DNA from: a virus
Reading direction: 5' to 3' (one strand)
Virus record (IMG/VR): IMGVR_UViG_3300025326_000005
Span: 1 to 42,776 of that record
Length of the DNA stretch: 42,776 nucleotides
Below the pieces are notes generated by a model that worked only from the letters and a program-made list of their open reading frames with translations, was not told the origin of the DNA and searched no databases. Position numbers and translations under genes: made by a program. This document shows positions 7,477 to 16,799 of this stretch, piece after piece; position 1 is the first letter of the stretch; the number at the start of each line of letters is the position of its first letter.

Positions 7477-8600
7477 TATTTCTTCTCCCCAAGCGCAGCA
7501 TAACCCTGTGTTAATGCGCGGCTCAATTCAGATCGTCTAATCTTAGTTTCCTTACCAGAGGGATTAATAACTGGAACTAATTCGTCATTAGTAGGTTTTA
7601 GATTTCTAGTTTCACCAGGCTTTAATGGTGCTTTATCAATATTCTTTAGTCTAGGATCATTTATATCTTCTAATGAAGTTTCTTCTTTAGTATCAACTTT
7701 CTTATCAGTAGAACTATCACCATAAATTGATTCTATTATTTTATTATAATCAGTTTTTTCTCTCGCACCAAAACCGAAAATACCACCTGAAGGAACTTTA
7801 GCAATATTTACTCTATCTCCAGCAATAGTTATTCCAAATTCTCTAGCTATATCAGGATTTTTAAGAACAAATTCTTGAGCACGATTAGCTACTTTTCGAC
7901 GCTGATCAAGAGGTAATGTGCCTTTTTCGGCTGTTGCTTTTATCTTTTCAGCTTGAGTTAATCTTTCCTGTCTACCTCTTTCACCTATCTGTTCCATTTC
8001 GCCTTTTTGCTGTCTTTCACTCTTTACACGTTCTGCACTTACTGCTAATGCTGCCTTATCACGATCACTTAGTTCATTAGATTGAATATCAGTCTTAAGA
8101 GTCCTAGACGGATCTTGTGGATTAATTGCATAAACAAAACCATCATTACCAACCTGAAATTTCCAGTCTGGATTATTAGCTTTGAATTCTTCTAATTTCA
8201 ATTTGCGCGAACCGAGTTCTTTCTCAGTTTCTAATTCTTTTTCACCTAATGCTAATTTACCTTTTTGACTAGCTTCACCAATATCTAATTCGCGCTTAGC
8301 TAATTCCATCTTCTTATGCGCTAATTCAAGAGATGGATCATAAACTACATCCATCCTTTGATTACGTAACTTTTCTAATCCTGGCTGAACATATGGCGTA
8401 TGAGGCACATATGATCTTGCATTTCCCTCAGATGCAGCCATTCTATTACGCTGCCTTAATCCACTGAAATCAGTTGGTATACGAACGCGCACAGGTTCGT
8501 TACCAAATAGATTACTAAAATCGGGGCCAGGAAATTCTAGTTCATTATTCTGGTCAATACCGTAAACTTTTTGTTGTCTTGGCTGATTAAAAAACGGCAT
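7476..8600 (-). CDS. Probable internal virion protein with long coiled coil
   Basis: A 374-residue product. Residues about 95-150 and 175-235 are highly charged and rich in Glu, Lys, Gln and Ala, typical of long coiled coils; the C-terminal third is polar and possibly disordered. I use ATG 8600 because GGAG lies six bases upstream; TTG 8612 and ATG 8603 are in-frame alternatives. It is packed between two other probable ejection proteins and sharing stop/start bases with the 644-residue gene. Function inferred from order only. Confidence 0.6.
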   Translation of the reverse strand: MPFFNQPRQQKVYGIDQNNELEFPGPDFSNLFGNEPVRVRIPTDFSGLRQRNRMAASEGNARSYVPHTPYVQPGLEKLRNQRMDVVYDPSLELAHKKMELAKRELDIGEASQKGKLALGEKELETEKELGSRKLKLEEFKANNPDWKFQVGNDGFVYAINPQDPSRTLKTDIQSNELSDRDKAALAVSAERVKSERQQKGEMEQIGERGRQERLTQAEKIKATAEKGTLPLDQRRKVANRAQEFVLKNPDIAREFGITIAGDRVNIAKVPSGGIFGFGAREKTDYNKIIESIYGDSSTDKKVDTKEETSLEDINDPRLKNIDKAPLKPGETRNLKPTNDELVPVINPSGKETKIRRSELSRALTQGYAALGEKK

Positions 8601-8614
8601 CATACTCTCCAATT

Positions 8615-9658
8615 CTATGTATATATCTGTCTATTTATTGGAGAAGGAGATCCTTGACCATATGATTGATTATAATTAGGTTGATTATACCCACTAAATA
8701 TTCCACCCTGATTAGGATATCTTAATCCCCCACCTAATCCACCAAATGACCCACCCTTCCAAAAATTACCTGACATTTGCTGATTAGGAACTTTACCTGC
8801 TAAATTCATTGTCTTAAATATTTGATCAGCAACATCTCTATTTCTTTCCATACCCTGCGCGATTCCAGTTTGCATTACATCAGCAGCAGATTCAGCCTGT
8901 CCAGGTCTAGTTCCATATAATTGAGAAGCTGTTTTATAAGCATCTAATAAAGATTGTTGAGATTCTTGCTGCATTTGCTGTCGTGCTAATTCAGCCTGTA
9001 AATTAGATTGTTGTGCCTGCTGGCCCATTCCTAAACGTGCTAATTCAGCTTGCAAATTAGATTGCTGTGCTTGCATTCCTCTACCAGAAGCGGCTTCAGT
9101 CAATCTTTCTAATCCACTCATACCAGCTAATTTACCTTCTCTAATCATTGGAGCTAACATAGCCTCTACATTAGTAGAAGCATCAGCTAATTGTCCTGCT
9201 AAACCTCCAGTTAATTTAGCAGTAGCAGCAGTATAATTTGGTGAATATCCACCTTGCAATGCTCTTTGTCTATTCAAATTTTGCATTGCATTAGCATATG
9301 TTGCTCTTATAGGAGAGACTCCTCTAGCTCTAATATTAGAAACATCTTCTCCACTAAATCCACCAGTATCGGCAAATTGACTATATCTAGATAATATACC
9401 AGGATCAGCACCAGCAGCAGTTATAGGAGCAATTGCACCAGGAGCAGTTATAGAACTAGTCGCGCCTGGCTGATATGGTTGATAATTCTTAAGACCACTT
9501 AGAATATCTTGATAGTCAGTAATTGACTTATCAGCAGCACTACTATATCTATCCCATAAATTTTGATTTGTAGGTGCTTGCCCCGCAGAAGGATCACTAT
9601 AAGATGTCTGTCTACTAGGAGTAGAGACAATTCTTTGATTAGGATTCCAAAGTGCCAT
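8615..9658 (-). CDS. Probable internal virion/ejection protein, Gln/Ala-rich with tandem repeat
   Basis: A 347-residue product. Residues about 95-290 are helical and Ala/Gln-rich and contain two copies of AQQSNLQAELAR 18 residues apart. The C-terminus is rich in Gly, Asn, Gln and Tyr and is probably disordered. The composition resembles podovirus inner-core proteins (the T7 gp14 position). GAGG precedes the ATG. It starts the three-gene block of probable ejection proteins. Homology cannot be proven by eye. Confidence 0.6.
   Translation of the reverse strand: MALWNPNQRIVSTPSRQTSYSDPSAGQAPTNQNLWDRYSSAADKSITDYQDILSGLKNYQPYQPGATSSITAPGAIAPITAAGADPGILSRYSQFADTGGFSGEDVSNIRARGVSPIRATYANAMQNLNRQRALQGGYSPNYTAATAKLTGGLAGQLADASTNVEAMLAPMIREGKLAGMSGLERLTEAASGRGMQAQQSNLQAELARLGMGQQAQQSNLQAELARQQMQQESQQSLLDAYKTASQLYGTRPGQAESAADVMQTGIAQGMERNRDVADQIFKTMNLAGKVPNQQMSGNFWKGGSFGGLGGGLRYPNQGGIFSGYNQPNYNQSYGQGSPSPINRQIYT
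8982..9074. repeat. Tandem coding repeat (54-base period) in ejection-protein gene
   Basis: Two 39-base copies (8982-9020 and 9036-9074) differ at four positions, all C/T changes that are silent in the protein. The protein copy is AQQSNLQAELAR. Silent divergence suggests that the duplicated peptide is maintained by selection. Confidence 0.8.
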
Positions 9659-9672
9659 TATATCCTCACTTA

Positions 9673-10017
9673 CTAACCAAGAGTAATTTCATCACCTGTA
9701 ATAACAATAACAAGAATATTATTAGTTCCTGCTGATAGTGTAAGAATTTCAGCAGCATCCATAACTAAATACATGAATATCTCTCTAACTGAGTCAGTAA
9801 CACCAGCAGCCGCAGCTGGAATACTATAAGATGACCATAATCTAGTTCCAGCAGCATCAGCACCTACTGATAAAGTAAATGTAACAGGTGAACCAGATGG
9901 ATTAGATACATGAATCTGTCTAATAACAGTTTTAGTTAATGCGGGAACAGTATATACTGTAGCCGGACCTGTAGCAATTGCTGCCGGTCCATATAATCTT
10001 TTTGCTGTTCTTGGCAT
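9673..10017 (-). CDS. Small beta-rich structural protein (probable virion decoration or fibre accessory)
   Basis: A 114-residue product rich in Thr, Val, Ala and Ile with alternating hydrophobic patterns typical of beta-sandwich virion proteins, and a middle segment HVSNPSGSPVTFTLSVGAD that resembles phage fibre/decoration beta folds. It lies between the collagen-like fibre gene and the ejection proteins. It resembles in style the 114-residue product at 27257-27601, although I see no clear sequence identity. Function uncertain. Confidence 0.6.
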   Translation of the reverse strand: MPRTAKRLYGPAAIATGPATVYTVPALTKTVIRQIHVSNPSGSPVTFTLSVGADAAGTRLWSSYSIPAAAAGVTDSVREIFMYLVMDAAEILTLSAGTNNILVIVITGDEITLG

Positions 10018-10145
10018 TGTTACCTCATTTTAATGGTTTCATCTCTATAATTTCTTCTGTATCATCTTTAAATTCATAATTGATTAGTTACATCTGCTAA
10101 TATCCAAAATATAACTGCTGTATTATTAGCAACTGATCAAATTAT
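10018..10145 (-). pseudogene. Possible remnant of a fibre C-terminus
   Basis: This non-coding gap, read on the minus strand after the stop of the collagen-like gene, encodes NTAVIFWILADVTNQL in one frame and then NYEFKDDTEEIIEMKPLK plus a stop in another. The join resembles the genuine fibre end (WATNDQIIINGVYE versus DVTNQ..INYEF), as if an older C-terminus had been displaced and then frameshifted. No start codon or ribosome site is available. This is a reading by eye and could be chance. Confidence 0.35.
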
Positions 10146-10198
10146 TTAAGAAGCTGATTCATATACACCATTTATAATAATTTGATCATTAGTTGCCC
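10126..10198. repeat. Imperfect inverted repeat around the fibre stop codon
   Basis: GCAACTGATCAAATTAT near 10131 pairs with ATAATTTGATCATTAGTTGC near 10175, leaving a three-base bulge. The fibre gene stop lies between the arms. The minus-strand RNA could form a stem of about 17 pairs at the gene end. There is no T-run, so it is not a standard terminator; it may be RNA 3' protection or a scar of fibre-end recombination. Confidence 0.5.
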
Positions 10199-10916
10199 AA
10201 ACAATAGGATTATCATGTGATAATGATGATCCACTAGTATCTACATTAGCAACTCCTAATAGAGTATCATTTGCTAAATAACCAATTAATATATAATATC
10301 TTGCTCCTGCATCAGTAAGTCTTGCTGGAAAAGCTTGAATATTAATTTCAGCATCAGCCGAAGCTAAAAGAGGAAGAGCAAAATTATAAGCCCCTTCACC
10401 TGCACCAGAAGTATTTCCAAATTTCCAGTTTATTACAAAAAAAACTAACTTTCCAATTTTAATATATCTTCCTGTTAATGATCCATTTCCTATAGTTGGA
10501 TTCGTTACTGAGGCTGTTAAAGTAGGAGTGAATGATTGCCAAGCAGGTATTATTAATGGATTCTGAACAAAAAATAAAGATTCTTCACCATCAATACCAT
10601 CTAATCCGGGCGGGCCTTGCATACCACTAGGACCAGCAGATCCAGCAACACCATTTAATCCTTGTATTCCATCTATACCATCAATACCATCAATACCATC
10701 TATTCCTGGGGGACCTAAATTAGAACCTGCTAAATTATTATTCGTAACAAATATATTATCTACAGAACCCCCAACACTATTCAGATTATCACTAACAATT
10801 TTCAATCCAGTTATTAACTGATCAATAACTTGGAACAAAGCATTATTCTTTGTCTGTATACCTGAAGTTAACAGAACAGATTTAAGTCTATCTAAATTAG
10901 GATCTTTGAATGCCAT
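10146..10916 (-). CDS. Collagen-like tail fibre protein
   Basis: A 256-residue product. Residues about 68-112 form Gly-X-Y collagen repeats (for example GPPGIDGIDGIDGIDGIQG, then further GPSG/GPPG units), which trimerise in phage fibres. The N-terminal 65 residues are helical and probably attach to the tail; the C-terminal 140 residues are beta-rich and end in a probable receptor-facing knob. Neighbouring genes encode other tail proteins. Phage collagen-like segments are common in fibres, so the class is well supported. The DNA of the GID block is a 9-base tandem repeat that could change length by slippage. Confidence 0.82.
   Translation of the reverse strand: MAFKDPNLDRLKSVLLTSGIQTKNNALFQVIDQLITGLKIVSDNLNSVGGSVDNIFVTNNNLAGSNLGPPGIDGIDGIDGIDGIQGLNGVAGSAGPSGMQGPPGLDGIDGEESLFFVQNPLIIPAWQSFTPTLTASVTNPTIGNGSLTGRYIKIGKLVFFVINWKFGNTSGAGEGAYNFALPLLASADAEINIQAFPARLTDAGARYYILIGYLANDTLLGVANVDTSGSSLSHDNPIVWATNDQIIINGVYESAS
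10671..10706. repeat. 9-base tandem repeat encoding Gly-Ile-Asp
   Basis: Four units of ATCAATACC and close variants (plus-strand reading) encode the GID collagen triplets of the fibre on the minus strand. The units are multiples of three, so gain or loss of copies would keep the frame and alter fibre length. Confidence 0.85.
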
Positions 10917-11188
10917 TATTCAGGATAACTAGTAGCTTTTGGTTTAACAAATATTGCTATCTTAGAAATAGTAAATACTTCATCCATGAACTCAGTTTTA
11001 ATTTCTAAATAAGCACGTTGATCAACAAAATTAGCCAAGCGTGAAGGAATTAAATTAGTAGAAGCAGACATAGTTAAATCTATTAATTCCTCAGAATTCA
11101 CATCATCTAGACTATATAAAGTCATCTTCAAGTCACCATTACCTGTAACTCGAAGTCTAACAAGCCCAAAATGATTTATAAAGCTCAT
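10916..11188 (-). CDS. Small tail/fibre-associated protein
   Basis: A 90-residue product with no recognised family. It is beta-rich in the first half (LVRLRVTGNGDLKMTLYSL). It overlaps the preceding tail gene by four bases and shares a base with the start of the collagen-like gene, so the three are co-translated. Probably a virion component; no specific role can be given. Confidence 0.65.
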   Translation of the reverse strand: MSFINHFGLVRLRVTGNGDLKMTLYSLDDVNSEELIDLTMSASTNLIPSRLANFVDQRAYLEIKTEFMDEVFTISKIAIFVKPKATSYPE

Positions 11189-12297
11189 CCTACAAATCCA
11201 GTCTTTACTGTAGGATTAGGAATCTTAACATCAACTGAATCAGTCATATCTCTATTATATATAGTATCGTTAGTCTTACCAGGAACTATTGTATATACTC
11301 CAGATACATCAGCAGGTAATGCACTTGGCTGTGGAGGCGGTGGAATACTAGGCGTATATGCTCCAATGAATACTTCAACTGATTCAACTGGTGTGGCAAG
11401 TATCCCTATTATTCCAATCTTTCCATCTATAATTCCTGGCATTACTGGTAATGTTATTATAACTTGACCTGCTGTTTGAGATACTATAGGAGCAACTACA
11501 TTAACTATTCCAGTTTCATAGCCGGGATTTGAATTTGGTGTAACTCTATAGTAAACCTCAAAACTACTAAACTCAAGAAGTTTTTCTTCTCCATCAGTAA
11601 TAGTTATATTATCACCTTCGTCTGCATCTAGAGTATCAATAGAAAATTGAGTAGACCATAATTCGTATTCTCCAACTATAACTGGACCAACTCCACCCCC
11701 TGTAATATACCATTCACCAGGGCGATCATAAAAATATTCTATAATATTACCACTAAATGGATTTCCATCAGGATCTACATCACCTTGAAAACTATTAGGT
11801 TTTAGAACACCTAATACAGAAAATCCTCCAGGAGGAGGATAATTTGGTGGGGGTGTATATAATGCACGAACAGCATCACCAATTAAAATATTAATTCCAA
11901 TAATACTTATTAAAGATATAGGTAAAGTTACTTCAATATAAGTTGTATAAGTTAATGAGCCAGTATCAAATAATGTATAAGGAACTAATGGAGTAAGTGT
12001 AATTTCAACAGTAGCAGGAGCAGATGATAAATCTAAATTTGCGTGCTCCATACCAGAATATAATTTAGCACTTACAATCCTAAAACCAGAATGAGGTAAC
12101 GTTCCAATTGTATATCCTCGATCATTTCCATCATCTAAATATATACGGCCCCTAGAAAAAGAAACTTCAACATGACCATTATAAGGACCAGGTTGAGTAG
12201 CTGGATATTGTAAAGTTTGTCCATAAGTAGCATCTGGAATTAAATCTCCACCATATGATGCTCTATTAGGACCATAAAAAACTGCAAAAGTAGGCAT
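11185..12297 (-). CDS. Tail-associated structural protein, beta-rich and proline-rich
   Basis: A 370-residue product from ATG 12297 (MPTFAVFYGPNR); an upstream in-frame start at 12342 would overlap the previous gene by 38 bases and adds an implausible hydrophobic leader. A GGTGG motif lies about ten bases before the chosen start. The protein is beta-rich with Pro/Gly-rich linkers, including SIPPPPQPSALP near the C-terminus. No family is recognised. It follows the stabilisation-like protein and precedes the fibre genes. Confidence 0.65.
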   Translation of the reverse strand: MPTFAVFYGPNRASYGGDLIPDATYGQTLQYPATQPGPYNGHVEVSFSRGRIYLDDGNDRGYTIGTLPHSGFRIVSAKLYSGMEHANLDLSSAPATVEITLTPLVPYTLFDTGSLTYTTYIEVTLPISLISIIGINILIGDAVRALYTPPPNYPPPGGFSVLGVLKPNSFQGDVDPDGNPFSGNIIEYFYDRPGEWYITGGGVGPVIVGEYELWSTQFSIDTLDADEGDNITITDGEEKLLEFSSFEVYYRVTPNSNPGYETGIVNVVAPIVSQTAGQVIITLPVMPGIIDGKIGIIGILATPVESVEVFIGAYTPSIPPPPQPSALPADVSGVYTIVPGKTNDTIYNRDMTDSVDVKIPNPTVKTGFVG

Positions 12298-12304
12298 TAT
12301 TAAT

Positions 12305-13852
12305 TTACCACCAAGTAAAATAATCAGGTATAATTCCACCAAGAATTAATTCATCTATATTTACAAGTGCAATTGAACTTACATTAAAATAAAAACTCCA
12401 GAAAGCCCATCGAATATTCTTAGGGTCCATTCCATTTTTATAATCACCTACTAAAAGTCTACCATCTTTTAATACAACATATATTCGTTGATTTGTAGGA
12501 TCATTTAGAATTTGCATCCTACGAAATCCATTTCGATCTAATTCAAACCAAGCATTTTGTATCTTCCATGTTAACTCAGGAGATGAATATTGACCATTAA
12601 ATAAGCTAATTCCTTTATAACTTGCTACTATTAAATAATCTACTGAAGCTGAACCAGAATCTAATACAGTAGCAATTCCATGAACTGGACAGCCAAGAGC
12701 ATTATCAATAATAGTAAGAGGCCATGCTGAGGGTTCTTCACCATTATCTATATATGAAAGAGTCCTTGCGCGCTTGAATACATACAATACATCTCTTAAT
12801 TCTTGAACATTAGTTATTGGATTTCCATCTAATGGAGCAATTATCAATCCATCAATTTGCGATATAGCTTCAGGTTCACCTGCTGTTGATACAAGAACTA
12901 TAGAAATATCATCGAATGTGGCGTGTAAACAGAGTCTATTATGATAAAGAGTTAATCCAACACCAGCAGGTATCTCTGCATAATTATCTAATAAATGACT
13001 AGTATCCTCAAGTAAATCAGCATCAAAAAATGAAATATTAGAAAGAGTCGTAGTAGAATTATCAGGAACAGTCGCGCCCGGAATAAAGAAATATTGATAA
13101 CCAGTTAAATCTCCATTAAAACTAGCTATCTTTTTAGTAGCTACAATATGACGTTTAGTAATATGAGATTCACCTGAAACTGGAATATTAGTAAAAGTAA
13201 CAGATAATGCAGCAACAGTAGTAAATTGTGCAAATGCTGCGGGTGCGGATAACCAACCTGTATCACTCTCAAATACTACACCAAATAAATGTAACCCCGG
13301 ATCAGTATTACCAGCAGCACCATTACTTACAGTTACATTTCCAGTAGGAGGTAATCCGGCAGCTTTTCTAGCCGGAGTTCCATCTCCCATATATACATAT
13401 AAAAATTCATCTTCTAATCCTTTTTCAACATTTAAAGAACCATTAGCAAATGATGAAAATGGAGTTATATATGCGCGACCAGCAAATGGAATAAATCCAA
13501 AATCACGCATTCCAGTTATAGTTAATAATGGACCATATGCAGTTGATTCATCTACTATATGATATATTTCTCCATCTCCTGCACCATTCTCAACTAGTAA
13601 TATTACAGTATTTGCATCTTGAGTAGGATAATTATAAGCTCTAAGTATACCAGATAGGGGTGAGCCTACACTTTGATGTAAGCCCACCCCATCTCTAGTC
13701 TTAATAGTATTAGTCCCTACAAATTTTATATTATCAGCCTGCTGAAAATGATCTAAAGGAGTATTATCAGGATCTCCACGATCCCATAATCCTCCCAATT
13801 TATCAATATCAACAGGCTGATGACTTCTTATCGAACCATCACGAACAGACAT
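12305..13852 (-). CDS. Probable tail hub/DNA-stabilisation protein (beta-propeller-like)
   Basis: A 515-residue beta-rich product opening with a segment typical of phage stabilisation/tail-hub proteins (KLGGLWDRGDPDNTPLDHFQQADNI, then TRDGV), in which the early region reads like 'list of properties' strands of a propeller. P22 gp10 and related packaged-DNA stabilisation proteins share this start and size. In that role it would close the portal channel after packaging. It is placed between the beta-helix protein and other tail proteins. Class supported by pattern only. Confidence 0.65.
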   Translation of the reverse strand: MSVRDGSIRSHQPVDIDKLGGLWDRGDPDNTPLDHFQQADNIKFVGTNTIKTRDGVGLHQSVGSPLSGILRAYNYPTQDANTVILLVENGAGDGEIYHIVDESTAYGPLLTITGMRDFGFIPFAGRAYITPFSSFANGSLNVEKGLEDEFLYVYMGDGTPARKAAGLPPTGNVTVSNGAAGNTDPGLHLFGVVFESDTGWLSAPAAFAQFTTVAALSVTFTNIPVSGESHITKRHIVATKKIASFNGDLTGYQYFFIPGATVPDNSTTTLSNISFFDADLLEDTSHLLDNYAEIPAGVGLTLYHNRLCLHATFDDISIVLVSTAGEPEAISQIDGLIIAPLDGNPITNVQELRDVLYVFKRARTLSYIDNGEEPSAWPLTIIDNALGCPVHGIATVLDSGSASVDYLIVASYKGISLFNGQYSSPELTWKIQNAWFELDRNGFRRMQILNDPTNQRIYVVLKDGRLLVGDYKNGMDPKNIRWAFWSFYFNVSSIALVNIDELILGGIIPDYFTWW

Positions 13853-13857
13853 ATTAG

Positions 13858-14784
13858 TTATGCAGGCTGTCCGATAGCCAATGCTGCTTGATCAGTTACA
13901 TAATTCATCCAAACATCAGTAGCAGCGCCAGTAAAACCACTACCAGGAGCTATTTGAACTTCTGTATTATTAAAATGATTTAAAAGAATCTGATTATTTC
14001 CGCCCTGCACAGATACAGCAGTTGTAGAAATAACTTTATTTGTTGCTCCAGAACCAGCTGTAAAGAAGGTATTCTTATTAATCAGTGCAAAATTAAGAGA
14101 CATCTTAATATCATTAAGATTTGCACGAAATTGACTATTCTTAATAATCCATCCTTGTGGAACATCGATTCCTGTGCTAATTCCTTTAAGAGCAGTATCT
14201 CCAAGCTGTTGAAATCTACAATCATCAATTAATACAAAACTACATCCACCAACATCTTCAATTCCTATACCATTTGCACCACCGCCAACAAAATAACATC
14301 CAATAAATTCTGCATGTGAACCATCCATATCACTAGCAATTTCTGCTCTTGATAAACGCACACATGCAGATGTGGCTACCGGTGCAAATTGAATATTAGC
14401 TATTTTCCATCCTTGTTCTCTAATCTTTAATAATGGTGTAGTAGCAACAGGTGTAGTAGGGGAAAGCCAACTAGCTCCACCACCTGTAGGAACACCACCA
14501 TCAGTAGATTGTCTAGGTCTATTAGCAGCACCGATAATAGTTACATCAAATACATCTTGCGGAGTAACTGCTTGTTCCCTAAGAACTCCACCAAGAATAA
14601 TTAAATCTCTACTACGAAGATTTGGAGCTAACTCAGTGAATGTTGCAAAAGAACCGCGAGGACCATAACCTTGTGGAAAAATATAATGAACATTATTAGC
14701 AACACCAAGAGCTTTACTACCAAATAATCCACGATTTATTTCTGCGGTAAGTCCTTGTTCTCTCCAAAATCCCTGCATTGTCAT
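13858..14784 (-). CDS. Right-handed beta-helix tail protein
   Basis: A 308-residue product whose residues about 95-290 show regular short strands with Asn ladders (ECCYFVGGG-like turns, IDDCRFQQLG, IKNSQFRANLND, INKNTFF, LLNHFNNTEV), the signature of parallel beta-helix proteins such as tailspikes and polysaccharide-binding adaptors. No catalytic residues can be assigned. It may bind or degrade surface glycans, or serve as a rigid tail appendage. The gene is separated from the adaptor gene by a 74-base gap with small repeats. Confidence 0.7.
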   Translation of the reverse strand: MTMQGFWREQGLTAEINRGLFGSKALGVANNVHYIFPQGYGPRGSFATFTELAPNLRSRDLIILGGVLREQAVTPQDVFDVTIIGAANRPRQSTDGGVPTGGGASWLSPTTPVATTPLLKIREQGWKIANIQFAPVATSACVRLSRAEIASDMDGSHAEFIGCYFVGGGANGIGIEDVGGCSFVLIDDCRFQQLGDTALKGISTGIDVPQGWIIKNSQFRANLNDIKMSLNFALINKNTFFTAGSGATNKVISTTAVSVQGGNNQILLNHFNNTEVQIAPGSGFTGAATDVWMNYVTDQAALAIGQPA

Positions 14785-14806
14785 ACTCCCTCCAGCTAAT
14801 TAGCCA

Positions 14807-14852
14807 GTATGCATTATTGTGTATGCATTATTACATACTAAATATTGCATAC
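14807..14852. repeat. Direct and inverted GTATGCA repeats between tail and adaptor genes
   Basis: GTATGCATTATT occurs at 14807-14818 and 14821-14832, and TGCATAC at 14846-14852 can pair with GTATGCA. This is the only sizeable gap in this part of the virion arm. It may be a processing or regulatory hairpin in the minus-strand message; there is no T-run for a terminator. Confidence 0.5.
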
Positions 14853-14858
14853 CAGAGG

Positions 14859-15548
14859 TTAAATAACACTTCTACGAGTTTTATACGATGATCTAAATGA
14901 TCTACGTCTAGTATTCATAATCTGAGAAGATTTAATTGAAATACCTAATGTGCGATCTAATGCTTCAGTAGCTTGATTAGATAATGCTTGAGCACGAGTT
15001 TCATTTTCTTCAATAAATATAGCACAAAGAGCAGCAGTTTGATAACCCAAATAAGATTTAATATTTCTAATTGGAATATCAGTATTTATTACTCCTATAG
15101 CTATAGGAGTAGCAAATATTGATTTCAAATAATCTAGTTTAATTTCAACATTAGCATTAGCACCAATAAATCTAAGCGCATTACTTTGCCATGTCCAATC
15201 AATTAACTGATTAGCTAATGTAGTTCGCTTAGGTAAAAATTCCCATTTCCTCATTGGAACGAAATCATCAGTAGCACCATCAGCACGTTCGTGCAATGCG
15301 CGAATCTCAATTAAATCAGTAGGTAATGCTGGTGTAGTTGCAAAGCCAATTGTTACAACTCCAGCAGTAATATCTAGCGCAGCTGAAACTTCATTAGTTA
15401 CTGGAATATTATTTAATTCAAATAATTCCTGAAGCTCATCTAATGCCATGTTTAAATATGGCAGACAAGCTGCATTAGTATATTTAGTTTGAGCAGTATC
15501 ATTCATTAACGATGCTGCCATACCAATAATAGAAGCAGGCGTTGCCAT
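14859..15548 (-). CDS. Head-tail adaptor-like protein
   Basis: A 229-residue product. The first 40 residues (MATPASIIGMAASLMNDTAQTKYTNAACLPYLNMALDELQ in pattern) are helical and resemble phage adaptor proteins that dock under the portal (P22 gp4/HK97 gp6-like families), which begin with a short helix, a 'Tdaellp.lN.AlreL' type motif and a beta region. The C-terminus is Arg/Ser-rich. Order (after capsid and completion genes, before tail genes) fits. Moderate confidence. Confidence 0.65.
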   Translation of the reverse strand: MATPASIIGMAASLMNDTAQTKYTNAACLPYLNMALDELQELFELNNIPVTNEVSAALDITAGVVTIGFATTPALPTDLIEIRALHERADGATDDFVPMRKWEFLPKRTTLANQLIDWTWQSNALRFIGANANVEIKLDYLKSIFATPIAIGVINTDIPIRNIKSYLGYQTAALCAIFIEENETRAQALSNQATEALDRTLGISIKSSQIMNTRRRSFRSSYKTRRSVI

Positions 15549-15550
15549 AT

Positions 15551-16231
15551 TTAACTCGCAGCAGCTAATCCAAGTGATTCATACTTCTTCTTATCAACCA
15601 CTGTCTTACAATTATTACAAACAGGAAAATTAGTATTCCTTAACATACCACAAGCAGGACAAGGACTCATTTCAGTTGAAGCAATATGATCTTTCAACCA
15701 AGCTTTTTCTCTTAATCCTAATTCAGAAGCAGCTAATTTCATATCATTAGTTATAGTAATTGGATTACCATTAGTTCTTGACCAAAGAATATCAGCCATT
15801 TTAACTAAAATTTCATACCATTTATTTTGTTTATTTCGCGCCTTTTCTAATTGATGCTTATGACTTTGCATTAAAGTTGCAAGAGTTATCTCGCCGGGAA
15901 TAAAAAATAATCCTGGCATAGCATCAAGCATATTACATCCTAATATACCATTACAAAAATCCTTCACCACCGAATCAGCAATTAAAACAGAAGCCTGTGG
16001 AATTTCTAGCATGGGCTGATTTTCATCAAATTCTTTCCACCATGAAGAACTTCCTACAACTAATGTTGCTGGTTTAGCAAATGAACCAGCAGGAATTACA
16101 AACTTGCCAGGCTGAATAGTAGGCTTGAATTCTATTATCTCTTTTGGAAAAATAGATACAATAGTAGATTTATCCATCGTATTTACAGGGGCACGCGGAA
16201 TTATTCGCTTAACGTTTAATAAAAAACTCAT
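15551..16231 (-). CDS. Head completion-region protein with C-terminal zinc ribbon
   Basis: A 226-residue product. The N-terminal half is beta-rich; residues about 85-185 are helical. Near the C-terminus CPACGMLRNTNFPVCNNC gives two CxxC knuckles separated by about ten residues, a classical zinc ribbon. Zinc ribbons are unusual in virion-assembly proteins, but several occur in this genome. It lies between two unassigned genes behind the capsid gene. The exact function is unknown. Confidence 0.65.
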   Translation of the reverse strand: MSFLLNVKRIIPRAPVNTMDKSTIVSIFPKEIIEFKPTIQPGKFVIPAGSFAKPATLVVGSSSWWKEFDENQPMLEIPQASVLIADSVVKDFCNGILGCNMLDAMPGLFFIPGEITLATLMQSHKHQLEKARNKQNKWYEILVKMADILWSRTNGNPITITNDMKLAASELGLREKAWLKDHIASTEMSPCPACGMLRNTNFPVCNNCKTVVDKKKYESLGLAAAS

Positions 16232-16234
16232 ATT

Positions 16235-16789
16235 TCAACCCTCATAATTTCTAGGAACAATTATTGCCTGTTTATGTGCTATTGCATCTGTAGTATCAGT
16301 TTCATTCCCAAACAATTCCTCCTGTATTTTTTGAACGCGCACTTCTTGATTATACTTTGCTGCTTCTGGTTCAGTATCAGGATCTTTTTCTCTTACTACA
16401 TTTCTTCGACCTAAAAGCTCATCAATGATGAACTTGCAAGCATCTAATCTAGGGGGTAAATAATTACCCTTATTATCTTCAAAAACCCAAAATGGTTCAT
16501 AAGATAATTTACAATCAGGAAGTTCTTCCATATTCATAAATGGAACAGGAGTTAAACGTTCCAAAATATACTTTGCTTTAATCCATTGACGATATTTTGG
16601 AACTTCTCTAACTTCTGTTACAGTTCTAAGGAATATGCCTTCACGAGTAAAATCATTATAAGTGCCGAATCTTTTTTCAAGTTGATCTTCAGAAAATACT
16701 ACTCTCCAAGTAACCTGATTAGTATCAGATTTACCATAAAATTTATCTAACCAATAATTTATATATTCTAATGTTTCGATTAACTTCAT
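16235..16789 (-). CDS. Hypothetical head-region protein
   Basis: A 184-residue product rich in Trp, Tyr and charged residues, with no recognised domain. The first gene after the capsid/decoration pair, separated from it by a hairpin and repeats. Three bases separate it from the zinc-ribbon gene. It may be a head completion or scaffold-like factor. Confidence 0.65.
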   Translation of the reverse strand: MKLIETLEYINYWLDKFYGKSDTNQVTWRVVFSEDQLEKRFGTYNDFTREGIFLRTVTEVREVPKYRQWIKAKYILERLTPVPFMNMEELPDCKLSYEPFWVFEDNKGNYLPPRLDACKFIIDELLGRRNVVREKDPDTEPEAAKYNQEVRVQKIQEELFGNETDTTDAIAHKQAIIVPRNYEG

Positions 16790-16799
16790 ATTTTTATGT

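Noticed and set aside
11171-11467. 98-codon plus-strand frame
   Set aside because: Antisense to the well-supported tail protein gene; no ribosome site.
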